A DNA stretch of 64,000 bases from Pseudomonas fragi (GTDB lineage Bacteria; Pseudomonadota; Gammaproteobacteria; Pseudomonadales; Pseudomonadaceae). The notes below the pieces were generated by a model. The model did no database searches, had not been told where the DNA came from, and saw only the letters and a program-made list of their open reading frames with translations. Position numbers and translations under genes: made by a program. Position 1 is the first letter of the stretch, and every line of letters begins with the position of its first letter. Shown piece by piece: positions 28,908 to 37,619 of this stretch. Location: positions 930,001 through 994,000 of the forward strand of contig NZ_LT629783.1 of NCBI RefSeq assembly GCF_900105835.1, in the 5' to 3' direction.

Positions 28908-29675
28908 ATGTCCAGGACCCAACTGTTCGACCTTGATGGCAAAATCGCCTTTGTTTCCGGTGCCAGCCGCGGCATCGGTGAAGCCATCGCCAAATTGCTG
29001 GCCCAGCAAGGGGCCCATGTGATTGTCTCGAGCCGTAAACTTGAGGGCTGCCAGCCAGTAGCCGATGCGATCATTGCCGAAGGTGGCAAGGCCACGGCCA
29101 TTGCCTGCCATATCGGTGAAATGGAGCAGATCAGCCAGACCTTTGCGCGCATCCGCGCCGACTTTGGCCGCATCGACATCCTGGTCAACAACGCGGCGAC
29201 CAACCCGCAGTTCTGCAACGTGCTGGACACTGACCTCAGCGCCTTCCAGAAAACCGTGGACGTGAATATCCGCGGCTATTTCTTTATGTCGGTCGAAGCG
29301 GGCAAGCTGATGCGCGAACACGGGGGTGGCAGCATCATCAACGTGGCCTCGATCAACGGCGTATCGCCCGGGGTATTCCAGGGCGTGTATTCGATGACCA
29401 AGGCCGCAGTGATCAACATGACCAAGGTGTTTGCCAAGGAATGCGCAGGCTTCGGCATTCGCTGCAACGCCCTGCTGCCGGGCCTGACCGACACCAAATT
29501 TGCCTCGGCGCTGGTCAGTAACGACGCCATTCTGAAAACTGCATTGCAACAGATCCCGCTCAAACGCGTAGCAGCCCCCAGCGAAATGGCCGGGGCCGTG
29601 CTGTACCTGGCCAGTGATGCATCCAGCTACACCACCGGTGTTTCGCTGAATGTGGATGGCGGTTTTCTGTCCTGA
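28908..29675 (+). CDS. Short-chain dehydrogenase/reductase
   Basis: A 255-residue classical SDR: NAD(P)-binding SGASRGIGEAIAK, structural NNAAT, catalytic Ser in INVASINGV and catalytic YSMTK. The C-terminus DGGFLS is usual. AAGGAA precedes the ATG. It follows the phosphotransferase gene closely and probably shares its transcript. The substrate is likely a hydroxyacyl-CoA or related alcohol, but the sequence does not decide this. Confidence 0.92.
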   Translation: MSRTQLFDLDGKIAFVSGASRGIGEAIAKLLAQQGAHVIVSSRKLEGCQPVADAIIAEGGKATAIACHIGEMEQISQTFARIRADFGRIDILVNNAATNPQFCNVLDTDLSAFQKTVDVNIRGYFFMSVEAGKLMREHGGGSIINVASINGVSPGVFQGVYSMTKAAVINMTKVFAKECAGFGIRCNALLPGLTDTKFASALVSNDAILKTALQQIPLKRVAAPSEMAGAVLYLASDASSYTTGVSLNVDGGFLS

Positions 29676-29681
29676 GCCAGT

Positions 29682-29705
29682 CACTCCCGGAGCAGGGGTG
29701 TTTTT
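29682..29705 (+). terminator. Possible terminator between convergent SDR and RHS genes
   Basis: CACTCC can pair with GGGGTG (one T-G wobble) followed by TTTTT. Stem is short and the T-run overlaps the RHS gene end. Confidence 0.45.
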
Positions 29706-32683
29706 CAGCCTCTGGCCGTTCTCCAGCGCGCAAACAGGCTGCTGTAGCCACTTCTGGCAGTTTGTAGCAGCAGCCCACGCACCTCGGTAAGGGCTGACAC
29801 CACGCCCTTGGCAGCCCCTACCCAGGCCCGCGCCCGGGCACTCTGCCGGGCAATGGGCACGCCCGTGGCAAAGGCCGCAATGGCCTCGATACCTACCCCC
29901 GCCCAGTAACTCCAGGTCTGGTTGAACATCCGGCTAAGCCCGCCCTGGGCGGTGTCCATCAGAGCGGGCAGTTGCAGTGTCTGGGCATGCCGCTCCAGGT
30001 TCGCAGTGGGATGGCCTGCGCGAATCCACGTCCCCGCTGCCGCATCGTAAGCCTCAATCGCCGGGGCCAGGTTGGACACCAGCGGTCCCGGCACATAGTG
30101 GCCATAGACCGCACCGGGGATGGTGGCCAGGCTATAGGCGCCCGCAGCCATCAACGTTCGCGGGATTCGCGCTGGCACCGGGGTCTGGCCCCAGGCCACG
30201 CTGTCCCCCATGCCTCTGAGCGCCTGCTGGACGATTTCCCGGCTAAAGGCCCGGACATGACCGGCCAGGCGCAGACGGGCCACCGGGTCCCAGGCTTGAC
30301 TGCTTCCCGTACCCTCGATGGCACCACGCATTTCGAAACCCCGATCCGCCGCCGAGGCGGCAAAAAAGCCGATAAATGGGCTCCAGCGGGTGAGGTGGCC
30401 AAATACCCCGGTGGTCATGTGCATCATGGTCAGTGCGTCCAGGACCGCCACCACGCTTCTCAGGGCGCTGTTGGCCGCACCCGACGGCTGGCGCCCCTCG
30501 AACAGGGCAATATCGACCCCGGCGCCTATGGCATTGCTTATATATGTGGCCAGGGCATCGCGGATTGCCGCCGCACTGGAGGCCTGCACGCGCGACCGCA
30601 CCAGGTTCGACACCCCCGTGGCGACACCTTTCACCGTAGCAAGCAGGCTGCCCTGCCCGACCAGTTCGCTGCTCTGCAAGCCCTGCTCGTCCCGCCTGCT
30701 GATCGGGTTACCCCGCGCCATCGCGTACAGGTTCAGGCCATCGACCGCGTCCCCCGGATCGGCGCTGATCCAGCGCCCCAGCCAGGGTGCGTAATAACGG
30801 TAGCCGTAGTAATAAAGGCCGCTGGCATCGCGCTCCTTGCCCGAATAACGCACATGTTTGTAACTGGCCTCGATGGCCGATCTGGCTGCCCACCAGGCCG
30901 TGGCGCCATAGGGGTAGCAAATTTCCTGGCTGAGCAGGCGCGCTGCCCCATCCAGCTCCAGGGTGCTGCTGCCCAGGTGGTCTGCCAGGCTCAAGCGCAA
31001 CTGGTGGTTCTCGATGTCCGCGGGGCGGCCCTGCTCCCAGTGCAGGATCCGCGCACTGCTGAGTTCGCCGGCAATGGTCAGCACATCCAGCCACTGGCCC
31101 GTGGCGCTGTTGCGACGGATTTCTAGCCCGGGCAAGTAGTACACGGCTTCGTTCCGGGGCAGGCGATGGCCGTGCCTTTGTCGGACTTTAAGCACCCGCG
31201 CCCCGCCACCGTCATAAACGTAGATTTCTTCATCGTTGGCCCCTTCTGCCCGCGCTACCAGTGTCACCCGCTGCAACTGGTTGCGCAGGTTCCAGGCCAG
31301 GGTCTGGCCGGGCTCCAGTCTCTGCTGGTTGCCATTGCCATCAAAACCACTGCCCGGCCCCGGGTTGGCGGCCAACCCCGGCGTTTGCTCAAGGCCGTGA
31401 TTGCTGTGCTGCGCCAGCCTCATCTGACGGGTATAGCCCGAGCCGTGGCTGGGGATGTGTTGCAACCGGGCCAAATTGCCTCCGGCATCGTAGGTATAGA
31501 CCTGGCGGTAATTGCGCAAGCGCTGGGCGCTGCCCCCGGATAACAGTGCAACACCGGGCAGTTGCGGGCCGTAGGCAGGGTCCGAATTTTCCCGGCCGGT
31601 AGCTTCGATCAGTTGGTAGAGGGTGTCGTAGGCATAGTTGCTCACCGCTTGCACACGGCTGTTGTCAGCCCACTGCAAGGGCTGCGCGGCATCCGCCAAC
31701 CTCAGCACATTGCCGACCCGGTCGTAGGTATAGGTCAGGTCTTGCAGCGGTTCACCCGGTTTTCCGGTGCGCCAGGTCTGGCGACGCTGCAAGCTATCAT
31801 CCAGCGGGTTGTAGGTCAGAACACTGACCACGCCGTTGCCCGCCCGCTCGACTTCAATCTGGCCATTGGCGGTGTAGGTTCTTTGCTCTATCACCCGCTG
31901 CTCGGCGCCGCTGACGGTGCGCACCAGCAGCGAGGTCAGCAAGCCATCCACCCCCTGCTGGAACACTTGCCGATTGCCCCGGGCATCGGTCTGTTCGATC
32001 AACTGGCCCGAGGCATCATGGCGCCAGTATGTGCGCCAGCTGCCGGGTTCCAGATACGGCTCACGCCCTGCGCTGTGCACCGGCCAATCTGGGAGCAGGG
32101 ATACGTCGCGGACAAAGCGCCGCGACTGGCTCGTCACCTGCCCCAACAGGTCATAGCCCTCAAACCACAGCGAGCCTGCCGGGTCATCATGGCGGACCAG
32201 CCGCCCGCAGCAGTTGAGCAAGCGGTGTTCTGTGCGGTTGTCGGCATAGCTCAGGCGTTCGACACAACGACCGGTCGTGGCGTCGGCGCCCTGTTCGAAT
32301 ACTGCGCTCAGGCGCAGCAGGCCGTCGTATTCACAGGTGTGCCGTGTGCCCCGGGCATCCCAGCTGTAGCGCAGTTGTGCCCCTGCGCCAGCCAGGGTGA
32401 TACGTACACCCCGGTCGACATGGGCGCTGTACAGCAGGCGCCCCGACAGTGAGTGGCGGTTGCGTTGATTGGCCACCGTGGCCGGGTCCTGGTTGCGCAA
32501 GGCCAGCAGGCGCGCATCCCACTGTTCACCCACATGCCCCGTGGGGCCGAACACCTGTCGGCAAATGCGTGCTTCGGCCAACTGTGCCGCACTGCGCCGG
32601 TGGTAGGCCACCTCGCGCACGGGCAGCCCGCGAGGGTCACAGGCGCTAAGCGTCGGGGTGTGGCGATGCAAGGCTTGAGGCAT
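29705..32683 (-). CDS. TccC-like RHS repeat protein with C-terminal toxin-like region
   Basis: A 992-residue RHS protein. The start, LHRHTPTLSACDPRGLPVR, resembles the C component (TccC) of insecticidal Tc toxins. Tyr-rich YD repeats form the shell (e.g. YTYDAGGNL, YAYDTLYQL). The core ends with RYYAPWLGRWISADP and NPISRRDEQG (residue 668). About 324 residues follow, rich in Ala and hydrophobic stretches (e.g. DALTMMHMTTGVFGHL), with no toxin family I recognise. The ATG at 32683 has AGGAA upstream. TcA and TcB components are absent, and only 29 bp follow before a convergent gene, so there is no immunity gene. That suggests a eukaryote-directed toxin or a mobile cassette rather than an interbacterial system. 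Confidence 0.82.
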   Translation of the reverse strand: MPQALHRHTPTLSACDPRGLPVREVAYHRRSAAQLAEARICRQVFGPTGHVGEQWDARLLALRNQDPATVANQRNRHSLSGRLLYSAHVDRGVRITLAGAGAQLRYSWDARGTRHTCEYDGLLRLSAVFEQGADATTGRCVERLSYADNRTEHRLLNCCGRLVRHDDPAGSLWFEGYDLLGQVTSQSRRFVRDVSLLPDWPVHSAGREPYLEPGSWRTYWRHDASGQLIEQTDARGNRQVFQQGVDGLLTSLLVRTVSGAEQRVIEQRTYTANGQIEVERAGNGVVSVLTYNPLDDSLQRRQTWRTGKPGEPLQDLTYTYDRVGNVLRLADAAQPLQWADNSRVQAVSNYAYDTLYQLIEATGRENSDPAYGPQLPGVALLSGGSAQRLRNYRQVYTYDAGGNLARLQHIPSHGSGYTRQMRLAQHSNHGLEQTPGLAANPGPGSGFDGNGNQQRLEPGQTLAWNLRNQLQRVTLVARAEGANDEEIYVYDGGGARVLKVRQRHGHRLPRNEAVYYLPGLEIRRNSATGQWLDVLTIAGELSSARILHWEQGRPADIENHQLRLSLADHLGSSTLELDGAARLLSQEICYPYGATAWWAARSAIEASYKHVRYSGKERDASGLYYYGYRYYAPWLGRWISADPGDAVDGLNLYAMARGNPISRRDEQGLQSSELVGQGSLLATVKGVATGVSNLVRSRVQASSAAAIRDALATYISNAIGAGVDIALFEGRQPSGAANSALRSVVAVLDALTMMHMTTGVFGHLTRWSPFIGFFAASAADRGFEMRGAIEGTGSSQAWDPVARLRLAGHVRAFSREIVQQALRGMGDSVAWGQTPVPARIPRTLMAAGAYSLATIPGAVYGHYVPGPLVSNLAPAIEAYDAAAGTWIRAGHPTANLERHAQTLQLPALMDTAQGGLSRMFNQTWSYWAGVGIEAIAAFATGVPIARQSARARAWVGAAKGVVSALTEVRGLLLQTARSGYSSLFARWRTARG

Positions 32684-32803
32684 GGGGCAAGTTCCTGAAC
32701 TGCACAATAATTAAAAAGTGTAGTGACCAGGTTTCCTGCCCCACGGGCTTGTGCGGACCGGTTTTGTATCGGGATAAGTTCAGTTACAGCATAAAAGGGC
32801 CTT

Positions 32804-33910
32804 TCACAGCGCCGCCGGTTCACCAGCCCTACAGCGCATGGCCTGATGACGTGCATTGACCGCGATCAGACAGCGTTCGGCCTCCTGCACCATCTCGTCG
32901 ATCAGGCTCTGGCAACTTTTCAGTTCGCCAATGGCGGCGGCCACCTGCCCGCTCGACAAAATCCCCTCATCCGGCACGCCATCCACCATCGAGCGCTGCA
33001 ACAGCACCGGCTGATTGGCCGCCATCACCGTCTGCGACAGCGCACCCGGGTCTTCTTTCACTGACTTTGCAAACACGCCGAGCATATGCCCAAGGCTCAT
33101 GCCGGTCTGTTGCTTCCACTGCCAGGCGCTGCCCAGGGCAATGCGCAGGCGGCCAAAGGCACTGGCTTGTTCCAGGCGCTTGATAAAGGCGTTTTCGATC
33201 ATGCGGTGGCGCATGCCGTCCACCGCCGTGGTGACGCGAATCTGCTGCGGGTCGGTGACGTTCACATAACGTTCCAGGGTCGCCAGGGGTGTGGGCGATT
33301 CCTGGGTCATCAAAAACCGCGTGCCCATCGCTATTCCCGCCGCCCCCGCCGCCAGCGCACCGGCCAGCCCGCGCCCGGTGGAATAACCGCCCGCCGCGAT
33401 CACCGGTACCTGCACGGCATCCAGCACCTGGGGCAGCAAAATCGTGCTCGGCACCCCGCCGGTATGGCCGCCGCCTTCACCACCCTGCACGGTAATCATG
33501 TCCGCGCCCAGTTCCACGGCCTTGAGCGCGTGCTTCAGTGCGCCCACAGTGGGAATACACAGCACCCCGGCCTTTTTAAAACGATCAATGGTCTGACGAT
33601 CCGGGCCACGGCCATAACTGACGGCACGCAGACGGTATTCAATGGCCAGGTCCACGCACTGCGCGGCGTTGTCCTGGAACATATGGAAATTGAGGCCGAA
33701 ATTACTGCCACCCGTGGCCTCGATCACTCGCTGGATTTGCGCTTCCAGTTGATCCGCAGCAATGGTCGCCCCGGCCAGAAACCCGAAGGCCCCGGCGCGG
33801 GTACTGGCGATCACCAGATTGGCATCCGCCACCCAGCCCATTGCGGTTTGCACAATGGGATAACGACAGCCCAGGGCATCGGTCAACGCCGTTTGCAGAT
33901 ACTCACTCAT
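32804..33910 (-). CDS. ipdC: IpdC-like flavin oxidoreductase (nitronate monooxygenase fold)
   Basis: A 368-residue FMN TIM-barrel protein with QGGEGGGHTG at 142-151 and PVIAAGGYSTGRGLAGAL as phosphate-binding motifs. By recalled alignment it follows Mycobacterium tuberculosis Rv3553 (IpdC) along its length: the YPIVQTAMGWVA start, TTAVDGMRHR, MAANQPVLLQ and GILSSGQVAAAI. IpdC acts in degradation of the steroid C/D rings just before IpdAB. The neighbours ipdA, ipdB and a hydratase strongly support this over a true nitronate monooxygenase. Its ATG overlaps the hydratase stop by four bases. The RHS gene lies 120 bp downstream on the same strand but is probably a separate unit. Confidence 0.85.
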   Translation of the reverse strand: MSEYLQTALTDALGCRYPIVQTAMGWVADANLVIASTRAGAFGFLAGATIAADQLEAQIQRVIEATGGSNFGLNFHMFQDNAAQCVDLAIEYRLRAVSYGRGPDRQTIDRFKKAGVLCIPTVGALKHALKAVELGADMITVQGGEGGGHTGGVPSTILLPQVLDAVQVPVIAAGGYSTGRGLAGALAAGAAGIAMGTRFLMTQESPTPLATLERYVNVTDPQQIRVTTAVDGMRHRMIENAFIKRLEQASAFGRLRIALGSAWQWKQQTGMSLGHMLGVFAKSVKEDPGALSQTVMAANQPVLLQRSMVDGVPDEGILSSGQVAAAIGELKSCQSLIDEMVQEAERCLIAVNARHQAMRCRAGEPAAL

Positions 33911-34812
33911 CGACGCTCTCCCGCAGCACTCTTGTTCGCTTCAATCATCGCCTTGGCGTCATAGCCGCCCAGCTTGTCGCCGGAGAGCAGTTCGTTATGG
34001 CTATGGGCAAAGTGATGCCAGGCAAACACCGCGTCCATCGCCGTGCGCTTGCCCTGCAAGTCCTCGACGTGATTGATCGCCTGTTTGGTCAGCGCCAGGC
34101 CCATGCGCGGCTGTTTGGCGATGGCCGCCGCCAGCGCATAGGTGCCCGCCTCCAGCCCCTCGCGGGCAAACAGGCGGTTGACCATGCCCATTTGATAAGC
34201 GCGTTCGGCGCTCATGCGATCGCCGGTAAACAGAAATTCCTTGGCAATGCGCGGGTTCAATTCATAGGGATGGGCGAAATACTCCACCCCCGGAATGCCC
34301 ATGCGCACCACCGGGTCCTGGAAAAACGCATCGTCGCTGGCCACGATCAGGTCACAGACCCAGGCCAGCATCAGCCCACCGGCAATGCACGCACCCTGGA
34401 CCATGGCGATGGTCGGCTTGGGTAATTCACGCCAGCGCCGGCACATCCCCAGGTACACCTCCTGCTCGCGGGCATACAGGTACTCGCCGCCCGGCTTGTT
34501 GGTGTGGTCCCACCACAGGCTGGCGCGGTCGAATTCCTTGTTGATATCGCGCCCCGGGGTGCCGATATCGTGCCCCGCCGAAAAATGCTTGCCATTGCCG
34601 CGCAGCACAATGACCTTCACCGCGTCGTCATTGACGGCACGGCGAAAGGCATCGTCCAGGGCGTAGGTCATCTGCGAGTTCTGCGCATTATTGACGGTCG
34701 GCCGGTTCATTGTCAGCGTGGCAATTCCGTCCGCCACCCCATAGAGCACCGGCTCCTCGGTTTCATACACAGCGGTATCAGCCCGCTGCACAAATTCGCT
34801 GTCGCTGCTCAT
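33907..34812 (-). CDS. Enoyl-CoA hydratase/isomerase family protein
   Basis: A 301-residue crotonase-fold protein. It has the oxyanion-hole segments FSAGHDIG and GACIAGGLMLAWVCDLIVAS, and a conserved-looking FFQDPVVRMGIPGVEYFAHP. It is longer than a standard hydratase, with an N-terminal extension and a C-terminal FAHSHNELL segment. Position between ipdB and ipdC matches that of an echA-type gene in steroid clusters (echA20 in actinobacteria), where it is needed for C/D-ring breakdown. The sequence itself is not close to EchA20 as I remember it, so the exact step is open. The start lies 15 bp after the ipdB stop. Confidence 0.85.
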   Translation of the reverse strand: MSSDSEFVQRADTAVYETEEPVLYGVADGIATLTMNRPTVNNAQNSQMTYALDDAFRRAVNDDAVKVIVLRGNGKHFSAGHDIGTPGRDINKEFDRASLWWDHTNKPGGEYLYAREQEVYLGMCRRWRELPKPTIAMVQGACIAGGLMLAWVCDLIVASDDAFFQDPVVRMGIPGVEYFAHPYELNPRIAKEFLFTGDRMSAERAYQMGMVNRLFAREGLEAGTYALAAAIAKQPRMGLALTKQAINHVEDLQGKRTAMDAVFAWHHFAHSHNELLSGDKLGGYDAKAMIEANKSAAGERR

Positions 34813-34827
34813 GTGAACTCCTGGCCT

Positions 34828-35625
34828 TCAGGCCTGACGAATGCCGGGCGGGTTGCCCTTGAGCGCAGAGGCGCGATAGTCATGGGGATCGAGGCGGCGG
34901 ATCAGCGCCAGTTGCTCCGGCGTCGGCGCCACGGTTTGCTTGAGGTCGGCGGCCTTGAGCAGCGGGAAACCGGTTTTTTCCTGCACCTCTTCAAAGCTCA
35001 CGCCAGGGTGCAGCGAACGCACCTGCACCGCGCGGTCCGGCCCGCCGAAGTCCATCACGCACAGGTCGGTGACGATCAAGCGGATGTCCATCAGGTCGCG
35101 GCGCATGCCTTCTTCCCAGCGCTCGGGTTTGAAGCCCACACCCGAAACCATGTCCACTTCCCCCGCGACAAACGCCCGGGTGTTATGCGCCGGCACAAAA
35201 AACGAGTTGATATGGTTGATGCTGTTGCCCGGCAAACCGCGCACCCCGAGCATCGCCACTTTCGGCTTGTGATAGTCGCCGATGCACGACAGGTTGGTCT
35301 GGCCCCAGCGGTCGATCTGGGTCGGGCCGATCATCGCGTGGCGACGCCCGCCCCACACGCACTCGAACACCCGCTCGAACGACAGGTAGCCCGAGTAACG
35401 CGGCACATAGTCGCCGCGCGGCCCTAAGGGGATCGGTTCCTCTACCAGAAAGGCCTCGCTGTCGGTCATCAACAGTTCGGGGCTATGGGTCAGCTTGGCC
35501 AGGCTCGCGCCCAGACGCGGGATTACGCCCAGGCCCGAAGCAACCACTTCGCCGTTGCCACGCCAGGCTTCACAGGCGGCCACGATCAACAATTCAGCCA
35601 GGGTAAATTCGCTAGTAGCAGTCAT
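34828..35625 (-). CDS. ipdB: IpdB-like CoA-transferase-fold subunit
   Basis: A 265-residue beta subunit of a class I CoA-transferase-like heterodimer. Segments WGGRRHAMIGPTQIDRWG, GVRGLPGNSINHINSFFV and MDFGGPDRAVQVRSLHPGV match M. tuberculosis IpdB by recalled alignment. IpdAB is not a transferase; it hydrolytically opens the last carbocycle of a steroid C/D-ring CoA intermediate. AAGGAG precedes the ATG at 35625, which lies 11 bp after ipdA. Longer in-frame starts run into ipdA and are rejected. Confidence 0.88.
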   Translation of the reverse strand: MTATSEFTLAELLIVAACEAWRGNGEVVASGLGVIPRLGASLAKLTHSPELLMTDSEAFLVEEPIPLGPRGDYVPRYSGYLSFERVFECVWGGRRHAMIGPTQIDRWGQTNLSCIGDYHKPKVAMLGVRGLPGNSINHINSFFVPAHNTRAFVAGEVDMVSGVGFKPERWEEGMRRDLMDIRLIVTDLCVMDFGGPDRAVQVRSLHPGVSFEEVQEKTGFPLLKAADLKQTVAPTPEQLALIRRLDPHDYRASALKGNPPGIRQA

Positions 35626-35636
35626 GTAAAAGCTCC

Positions 35637-36512
35637 TTAAAACACGGGCAGCGGCAAGGCGCTGAGTCGGTCGACACCGCCATTGCTGGCCTGATAAGCG
35701 CTCTCGCCCGGGGTCACGAACTCGGCCATGTAGCCTTGCCAGCCGCCTTCTTCGGCGGCACTGGCGCTGTAGCGTTTCAAGTGGCTCAGGTCCCAGCCGT
35801 AGTCGGACGGGCACGACGTCGGGTGCGCGCCAAACGGTGCATGCACCACGCCGCTGACCAGGTAACGCTCAAAGGTGTTGAAGCGGGCCTGGGCAGCATC
35901 CAGGCTCAGGCGTTCCTCGATGCGCTCACAGGACACAAAGCATTGTTTCGCCGCACGCGCATACAAATGGTCGAAATACGGATCGGGGCCGGTCACCAGG
36001 GTGTTGCCCAAACGGTCGGCCACGTTGACATGCAGGAAGGCGATATCCAGGTTGAGCGCCGGCATGGCCAGCAGCACCTCGCCATCGGCATAGGGCGACT
36101 TTATCTGCTTGATATCGGGGTTCAGGCGGCTGACATCGGTGGCCAGGCCACAGCGGGTGGGCAGGAACGGCAAGTGCATGCCGGCGGCGCGCAGGCCCCA
36201 TTGCAGCATGCCCTCGTCCAGCTCCATCAGTTCCAGCTCACCGGCCTCGCGGGCCTTGCGAAAGTAGGGTTCCAGGGGGATGGCGTCGAGGGTGGCAAAA
36301 CCGAAAATCAGCTTTTTCACCTTGCCGGCAGCGCAGAGCATGCCGACCTCGGGGCCGCCGTAGGCGACCACGGTAAGGTCCTTGACGTCCGAGCGCAGGA
36401 TCTCGCGCACGATCGCCATCGGCTTGCGCCGCGGGCCCCAGCCGCCGAAGCCGATGGTCATGCCGTCGCGCAACTGGCCGACCACATCGGCCGCTGTCAT
36501 TTGCTTGTTCAT
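35637..36512 (-). CDS. ipdA: IpdA-like CoA-transferase-fold subunit
   Basis: A 291-residue alpha subunit with MTIGFGGWGPRRKPMAIVR, YGGPEVGMLCAAGKVK and LMELDEGMLQWGL, which follow M. tuberculosis IpdA. The Glu in the DEGM motif (E100) probably corresponds to the conserved catalytic glutamate of the ring hydrolase; this mapping is from memory. Together with IpdB it should open a cyclic beta-dicarbonyl-like CoA ester late in steroid-nucleus degradation. AAGGAG precedes the ATG, 10 bp after the dioxygenase stop, so the dioxygenase, ipdA, ipdB, hydratase and ipdC form one operon. Confidence 0.88.
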   Translation of the reverse strand: MNKQMTAADVVGQLRDGMTIGFGGWGPRRKPMAIVREILRSDVKDLTVVAYGGPEVGMLCAAGKVKKLIFGFATLDAIPLEPYFRKAREAGELELMELDEGMLQWGLRAAGMHLPFLPTRCGLATDVSRLNPDIKQIKSPYADGEVLLAMPALNLDIAFLHVNVADRLGNTLVTGPDPYFDHLYARAAKQCFVSCERIEERLSLDAAQARFNTFERYLVSGVVHAPFGAHPTSCPSDYGWDLSHLKRYSASAAEEGGWQGYMAEFVTPGESAYQASNGGVDRLSALPLPVF

Positions 36513-36522
36513 GTGTTGCTCC

Positions 36523-37416
36523 TTACTGCTGCTGGCCGACGGAAAAATCGTGGCCCCACAGGCTGACCCGGGTGAATTCAAAAGCGCTGTGCTCCTGCCA
36601 GTCCACCAGCAGGCCGCCATAGCCGTACTCCAGGTCGAAACCTGAAGGGGTTTTCATATAAAAAGAGGTCATGTGATCGTTCAGATGCTGGCCGAGGGTG
36701 GCCGACAACGGCACATCATGGGCGATGCGCCGGTCATGGGCACGGCCCACTTCGGTCATGCAATCAACCTCGACCATCACATGCACGCAGCCCGACGGCA
36801 CCGGGTATTCGGCCAGGGCCAGGCTGTGGTGACGGCTGTTCTTGCAGTGCAGAAAGTGGATACGGATCGGGGGAGCCGACGGGTCGGGGCGGAAGTTGAA
36901 AATGTCCGACAACTCAAAACCCAGTACATCCTTGGCAAACGCCAGGGTGGCATCGAAGTTCGGCGCCGGCAGCACGGTGTGGCCCAGGCCCATGTCCCCG
37001 GTGATAAACCGCGGCACCCCCTGGGGCGAGACAAACGGCTGGCAATCGGAGCGATGGCCCCAGCTCAGTTCATGGCGGTTGCCTGACGGATCGGTAACCT
37101 GCAACAGCGCCTGTACACCGCGCTGATTGCATTGCTCGGCGGTGCCGTGGCGCCAGCTGACGTCGGCCTGGTCCAGCACTTCGATGGCGGCATTGAAAGC
37201 CTTCTCGCTGGCCAGTTCCCAGCCGGAGGCCAGGTAGCGCGATTCGCCACCGGGCACGATCAGCATGCGAAACGGACGCTCGTCCATCTTCACATACAAG
37301 CCACCGGCGGGTGCTTCGCTGACCATCATCCCGAGCACGTCTGTGGCGTAACGCTGCCATTGAACGGGATCTGCAGACTCTGCAACGAAGTAGCTCAAAC
37401 CACGAATGTCGATCAT
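36523..37416 (-). CDS. Type I extradiol (meta-cleavage) dioxygenase, HsaC/BphC-like
   Basis: A 297-residue two-domain vicinal-oxygen-chelate enzyme. The C-terminal domain holds iron ligands H146 (GLGHTVL), H212 (CVHVMVEV) and E263 (DLEYGYGG), with H197 (HHSLAL) and Y253 as likely catalytic residues; spacing matches BphC and the steroid enzyme HsaC. The reaction would be O2-dependent ring opening of a catechol, in steroid degradation the aromatised A ring. The ATG at 37416 has GAGGAG upstream. It is the first gene of the ipd operon and a candidate operator lies about 70 bp upstream. Diterpenoid catechols are possible alternative substrates. A C-C hydrolase at 49584 could take its product. Confidence 0.85.
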   Translation of the reverse strand: MIDIRGLSYFVAESADPVQWQRYATDVLGMMVSEAPAGGLYVKMDERPFRMLIVPGGESRYLASGWELASEKAFNAAIEVLDQADVSWRHGTAEQCNQRGVQALLQVTDPSGNRHELSWGHRSDCQPFVSPQGVPRFITGDMGLGHTVLPAPNFDATLAFAKDVLGFELSDIFNFRPDPSAPPIRIHFLHCKNSRHHSLALAEYPVPSGCVHVMVEVDCMTEVGRAHDRRIAHDVPLSATLGQHLNDHMTSFYMKTPSGFDLEYGYGGLLVDWQEHSAFEFTRVSLWGHDFSVGQQQ

Positions 37417-37480
37417 GTGCCTGCTCCTCAATGCCTGTATTTATTGGCTTGGGGCAGTATGGGAAGGTTGCGGGCGGGAC

Positions 37481-37500
37481 TCATCGTCCGTTGAGACTAA
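37481..37500 (-). promoter_or_regulatory. Candidate shared operator, copy A
   Basis: Read on the minus strand: GTCTCAACGGACGATG (core dyad 37486-37497, GTCT-N4-GGAC), 70 bp upstream of the dioxygenase start. Copies B (47933-47944) and C (48158-48169) share GTC-N5-GGACGATG and lie 66-91 bp upstream of the other two operons of this island. Confidence 0.6.
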
Positions 37501-37528
37501 AGCTTGCCAGGCGGGGCGCCTTAAACCG

Positions 37529-37613
37529 GTGGGAGCGGGCTTGCCCGCGATGCAGGCGGCGCGGTGTGTCATTAAAACCGCGTCGATGCCATCGCGGGCA
37601 AGCCCGCTCCCAC
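37529..37613. repeat. REP pair (GTGGGAGCGGGCTTGC family)
   Basis: GTGGGAGCGGGCTTGCCCGC and its inverted copy GCGGGCAAGCCCGCTCCCAC flank a short spacer, in the gap between the DUF35-MaoC stop and the dioxygenase promoter. Confidence 0.88.
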
Positions 37614-37619
37614 AGGGCA

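Noticed and set aside
32804..33910. Calling this gene a nitronate monooxygenase
   Set aside because: The fold is shared, but the sequence follows IpdC and the gene lies in an ipdAB operon.
34828..36512. Calling IpdA/IpdB a catabolic 3-oxoacid CoA-transferase
   Set aside because: The beta subunit lacks the SENG catalytic block present in the true transferase at 54542-55201, and both chains follow IpdA/IpdB.
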